From Micrococcales bacterium UBA7472 (GTDB lineage: Bacteria; Actinomycetota; Actinomycetes; Actinomycetales; Microbacteriaceae): 6,738 nt of DNA. The notes under the pieces were generated by a model. The model did no database searches. It had not been told where the DNA came from and saw only the letters and a list, made by a program, of their open reading frames with translations. Positions 4,059-6,738 of the stretch are shown one piece after another. A program made the translations under genes and the position numbers. The stretch's first letter is position 1. Each line of letters opens with the position of its first letter. Location of the stretch: assembly GCA_002478545.1 (NCBI GenBank), contig DLOY01000086.1, positions 1 through 6,738 of the forward strand, read 5' to 3'.

Positions 4059-6217
4059 AAATTGCAGACGACCAGGGAAACCTGACCGGTAAGACCAGCA
4101 TTGAGTCGGCCTTGAGCTACCAAGACCTCAACGCGATGATCAACCTTTGGGGCGAGGACCAGAAGCTTCAGCTGGAGAAGGACAAGCTTGCGGTTCGCAA
4201 GTACTTCCTTGACCACGTCAACCAGAACACTGTCTTCTTCCACAGCCTCAGGGAGCGCCTGGACTACCTGGTCGAGAACGACTACTACGAGAAGGAGATC
4301 CTGGACCAGTACTCGTTCGAGTTCATCCAGCAGCTTGAGGACCTCGCATACTCCAAGAAGTTCCGCTTCGAGGCATTCATGGGTGCCTACAAGTTCTACA
4401 CCGGATACGCACTAAAGACTTTTGATGGCACCCGCTACCTGGAGCGTTTTGAGGACCGTGTTGTAATGGTCGCTCTAACCCTTGCTCAGGGCGATGAGGC
4501 GATGGCCACTCACCTGGTTGAAGAGATCATCTCCGGTCGCTTCCAGCCAGCTACCCCGACTTTCCTAAACTGCGGCAAGAAGCAGCGCGGAGAGTTCGTA
4601 TCCTGCTTCCTGCTTCGTATCGAAGACAACATGGAGTCGATCTCCCGCGGTATCAACTCAGCGCTGCAGCTCTCAAAGCGTGGTGGCGGTGTTGCTCTAA
4701 GCCTTTCCAACATTCGTGAGTACGGCGCACCAATCAAGAAGATTGAGGGCCAGTCCTCCGGCATCATCCCGGTGATGAAGCTTCTGGAGGACAGCTTCTC
4801 CTACGCTAACCAGCTAGGTGCTCGTCAGGGTGCCGGTGCCGTTTACCTAAACGCTCACCACCCTGACATCATGCGATTCCTTGACACCAAGCGTGAGAAC
4901 GCTGACGAGAAGATTCGCATTAAGACCCTCTCTATCGGTGTTGTGGTTCCAGACATCACTTTGGAGCTTGCCAAGAACGGCGAGGACATGTACCTGTTCT
5001 CTCCATACGATGTCGAGAAGGTCTACGGCATTCCATTCGGCGACATATCAGTCACCGAGAAGTACGCCGAGATGGTTGATGACCCTCGCATTCGCAAGTC
5101 CAAGATCAAGGCTCGCGAGCTCTTCGAGCGAATCGCAGAGCTACAGTTCGAGTCCGGCTACCCATACGTTATGTATGAAGACACCGTAAACAAGGCGAAC
5201 CCAATCCAGGGCCGCATCAACATGTCAAACCTCTGCTCTGAGATTCTGCAGGTGAACACCCCGACCACCTACAACGCAGACCTCTCCTACGACCAGATCG
5301 GTAAGGACATCTCCTGCAACCTTGGCTCAATGAACATCGCGATGGCCATGGATGGTCCTGACTTTGGTGCGACCGTTGAGACTGCAATCCGTGCCCTCAC
5401 CGCTGTCTCTGACATGTCCAACATTGAGAGCGTTCGATCAATCTCTGACGGAAACCACAAGAGCCACGCAATTGGTCTTGGTCAGATGAACCTACACGGA
5501 TACCTAGCCCGCGAGAAGGTCCACTACGGCTCAGAGGAGTCAATCGACTTCACCAACATGTACTTCTACACCGTGGTCTACCACGCCATCAAGGCATCAA
5601 ACAAGATCGCCATTGAGCGCAAGAGCCACTTCCACAACTTCGAGAACTCGAAGTATGCAACCGGTGAGTACTTCGACAAGTACACCGACCAGGTCTGGGC
5701 TCCAGCAACCGAGAAGGTCAAGGAACTATTTGCTAGAAGCGGCGTTCAGATTCCTACCCAGGAAGACTGGAAGGAGCTGAAGGTTTCGGTCATGAAGCAC
5801 GGCATCTACAACCAGAACCTGCAGGCGGTGCCACCAACCGGTTCCATCTCCTACATCAACAACTCAACCAGCTCGATCCACCCAATCGCATCTCGCATCG
5901 AGGTTCGCAAGGAAGGAAAGCTCGGCCGTGTTTACTATCCAGCCCCATTCCTATCGGAAGAGACCTGGGAGTACTACGAAGACGCCTACGAGGTTGGACC
6001 AGAGAAGATTATCGACGTCTACGCAGCTGCCACTCAGCACGTTGACCAGGGTCTATCGCTAACCCTGTTCTTCAAGGACACCGCCACCACCCGTGATGTC
6101 AACCGCGCTCAGATCTACGCTTGGCGCAAGGGCATCAAGACCATCTACTACATCAGAATTCGACAGGCTGCACTGGAGGGCACCGAGGTCGAAAACTGCG
6201 TCAGCTGCATGCTGTAA
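4040..6217 (+). CDS. nrdE: Class Ib ribonucleoside-diphosphate reductase, alpha (catalytic) subunit
   Basis: A 725-residue catalytic subunit, full length, that reduces ribonucleoside diphosphates to deoxyribonucleotides with NrdF. By comparison with characterised NrdE: C189 (VSCFLL) and C426 (DISCNLGS) are the substrate-reducing pair; C399 in N397-L-C-S-E401 is the thiyl-radical cysteine, with N397 and E401 as its partners; Y703-Y704 belong to the radical transfer path; P598-P-T-G-S602 is a substrate phosphate loop; and C720-x-x-C723 at the very end is the shuttle reduced by NrdH. There is no full N-terminal ATP-cone, as expected for class Ib, and no intein although nrdE genes are known intein hosts. 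The GTG start at 4040 lies inside nrdI, with AAAGG about 11 nt upstream. The next in-frame ATG (Met33) would remove conserved sequence. Codon choice is strongly C-ending in places, as in highly expressed genes. Confidence 0.98.
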   Translation: MANQLVEIADDQGNLTGKTSIESALSYQDLNAMINLWGEDQKLQLEKDKLAVRKYFLDHVNQNTVFFHSLRERLDYLVENDYYEKEILDQYSFEFIQQLEDLAYSKKFRFEAFMGAYKFYTGYALKTFDGTRYLERFEDRVVMVALTLAQGDEAMATHLVEEIISGRFQPATPTFLNCGKKQRGEFVSCFLLRIEDNMESISRGINSALQLSKRGGGVALSLSNIREYGAPIKKIEGQSSGIIPVMKLLEDSFSYANQLGARQGAGAVYLNAHHPDIMRFLDTKRENADEKIRIKTLSIGVVVPDITLELAKNGEDMYLFSPYDVEKVYGIPFGDISVTEKYAEMVDDPRIRKSKIKARELFERIAELQFESGYPYVMYEDTVNKANPIQGRINMSNLCSEILQVNTPTTYNADLSYDQIGKDISCNLGSMNIAMAMDGPDFGATVETAIRALTAVSDMSNIESVRSISDGNHKSHAIGLGQMNLHGYLAREKVHYGSEESIDFTNMYFYTVVYHAIKASNKIAIERKSHFHNFENSKYATGEYFDKYTDQVWAPATEKVKELFARSGVQIPTQEDWKELKVSVMKHGIYNQNLQAVPPTGSISYINNSTSSIHPIASRIEVRKEGKLGRVYYPAPFLSEETWEYYEDAYEVGPEKIIDVYAAATQHVDQGLSLTLFFKDTATTRDVNRAQIYAWRKGIKTIYYIRIRQAALEGTEVENCVSCML

Positions 6218-6235
6218 AGGACAAGGAAAAGGAAA

Positions 6236-6738
6236 ATGACTACCAAGCTCATCACTCGTCCAATCAACTGGAACAAGATCGAGGACTCCGTCGATCTAGA
6301 TGTTTGGAACCGTCTCACCCAGAACTTCTGGCTGCCTGAGAAGGTGCCACTGTCAAACGACGTTCAGTCCTGGGGCACTCTGCGTCCACACGAGCAGAAG
6401 CTCACCATGCACGTCTTCACCGGACTCACCATGCTCGACACCATTCAGGGCACCGTAGGTTCGATGAGCCTGATGCCAGATGCCAGAACTCCTCACGAGG
6501 AGGCTGTCATCACCAACATCGCATTCATGGAGTCGGTCCACGCCAAGAGCTACTCCAGCGTGTTCTCAACCCTTTGCTCCACCAATGAGATTGATGAGGC
6601 ATTCCGCTGGTCTGAAGACAACCCATACCTGCAGAAGAAGGCTGAGATCATCCTCGGTTACTACCGCGGTGATGACCCACTCAAGCGCAAAGTGGCATCA
6701 ACCCTGCTCGAGTCCTTCCTGTTCTACTCAGGCTTCTA
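6236..6738 (+). CDS. nrdF: Class Ib ribonucleoside-diphosphate reductase, beta (radical) subunit, N-terminal half
   Basis: The first 167 codons of the metallo-cofactor subunit; the gene runs off the right edge. It starts 18 nt after nrdE, and an AAGG about 9 nt upstream serves as ribosome binding site. The visible metal ligands match the class Ib set: D68 (TMLDTI), E99 and H102 in M-E-S-V-H-A-K-S-Y, and E159 (TLLESF). Y106 is the radical tyrosine, four residues after H102. The last two ligands, an E-x-x-H pair expected near residues 193-196, lie beyond the window. It is a ferritin-like helical protein that houses the dimanganese or diiron tyrosyl radical and passes it to NrdE Cys399. Confidence 0.97.
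   Translation, partial: MTTKLITRPINWNKIEDSVDLDVWNRLTQNFWLPEKVPLSNDVQSWGTLRPHEQKLTMHVFTGLTMLDTIQGTVGSMSLMPDARTPHEEAVITNIAFMESVHAKSYSSVFSTLCSTNEIDEAFRWSEDNPYLQKKAEIILGYYRGDDPLKRKVASTLLESFLFYSGF

Noticed and set aside
3352..4243. Several minus-strand open frames opposite nrdH, nrdI and the nrdE start
   Set aside because: They are antisense shadows of well-conserved nrd genes, with low-complexity or unrecognisable translations.
4040..6217. Possible intein in nrdE
   Set aside because: Actinobacterial nrdE can carry inteins, but the 725-residue product is continuous with all active-site motifs at normal spacing.

Overview
The window looks like a piece of an actinobacterial chromosome. The evidence is the class Ib ribonucleotide reductase order nrdH-nrdI-nrdE-nrdF, a Tat-exported DyP peroxidase next to a PCu(A)C copper chaperone lipoprotein, GTG and TTG starts, and actinobacterial-looking protein sequences. 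Base composition looks balanced by eye (about half G+C, not computed). That is low for a typical soil actinobacterium and would fit a streamlined freshwater Microbacteriaceae (Rhodoluna/Aquiluna type). The taxon is an inference.

Layout. Positions 1-3098 hold a tight minus-strand run transcribed right to left: PCu(A)C copper chaperone lipoprotein (2622-3098), Tat-dependent DyP-type heme peroxidase (1434-2618), Bcr/CflA-type MFS exporter (157-1431), and the N-terminus of a GNAT-like acetyltransferase (1-160, cut by the window edge). Gaps are 3 nt and 2 nt, and the last pair overlaps, so this is almost certainly one operon. The 313-bp divergent intergenic region (3099-3411) is rich in dyad symmetries. 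From 3412 to the right edge runs the plus-strand nrdHIEF operon; nrdF is cut by the window edge.

How the genes work together. NrdE (catalytic alpha subunit) and NrdF (metallo-cofactor beta subunit) convert ribonucleoside diphosphates to deoxyribonucleotides. NrdH re-reduces NrdE, and NrdI is the flavoprotein used to assemble the Mn(III)2-tyrosyl radical in NrdF. A strong NrdR-type box (3296-3311), with a degenerate second copy about three helical turns upstream, indicates control by the NrdR repressor. The opposite operon places an extracytoplasmic copper chaperone beside a secreted heme peroxidase, a pairing that recalls the copper/DtpA pathway of Streptomyces. The exporter and acetyltransferase downstream have no assignable substrate.

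I found no RNA genes, CRISPR array, insertion sequence, intein or phage feature. The protein families are all known. The least explained part is the intergenic region: a leader hairpin before the copper-chaperone gene, a palindrome over its putative -10, a long imperfect inverted repeat in the middle, and a GC hairpin in the nrdH leader that reads as an intrinsic terminator on the minus strand.
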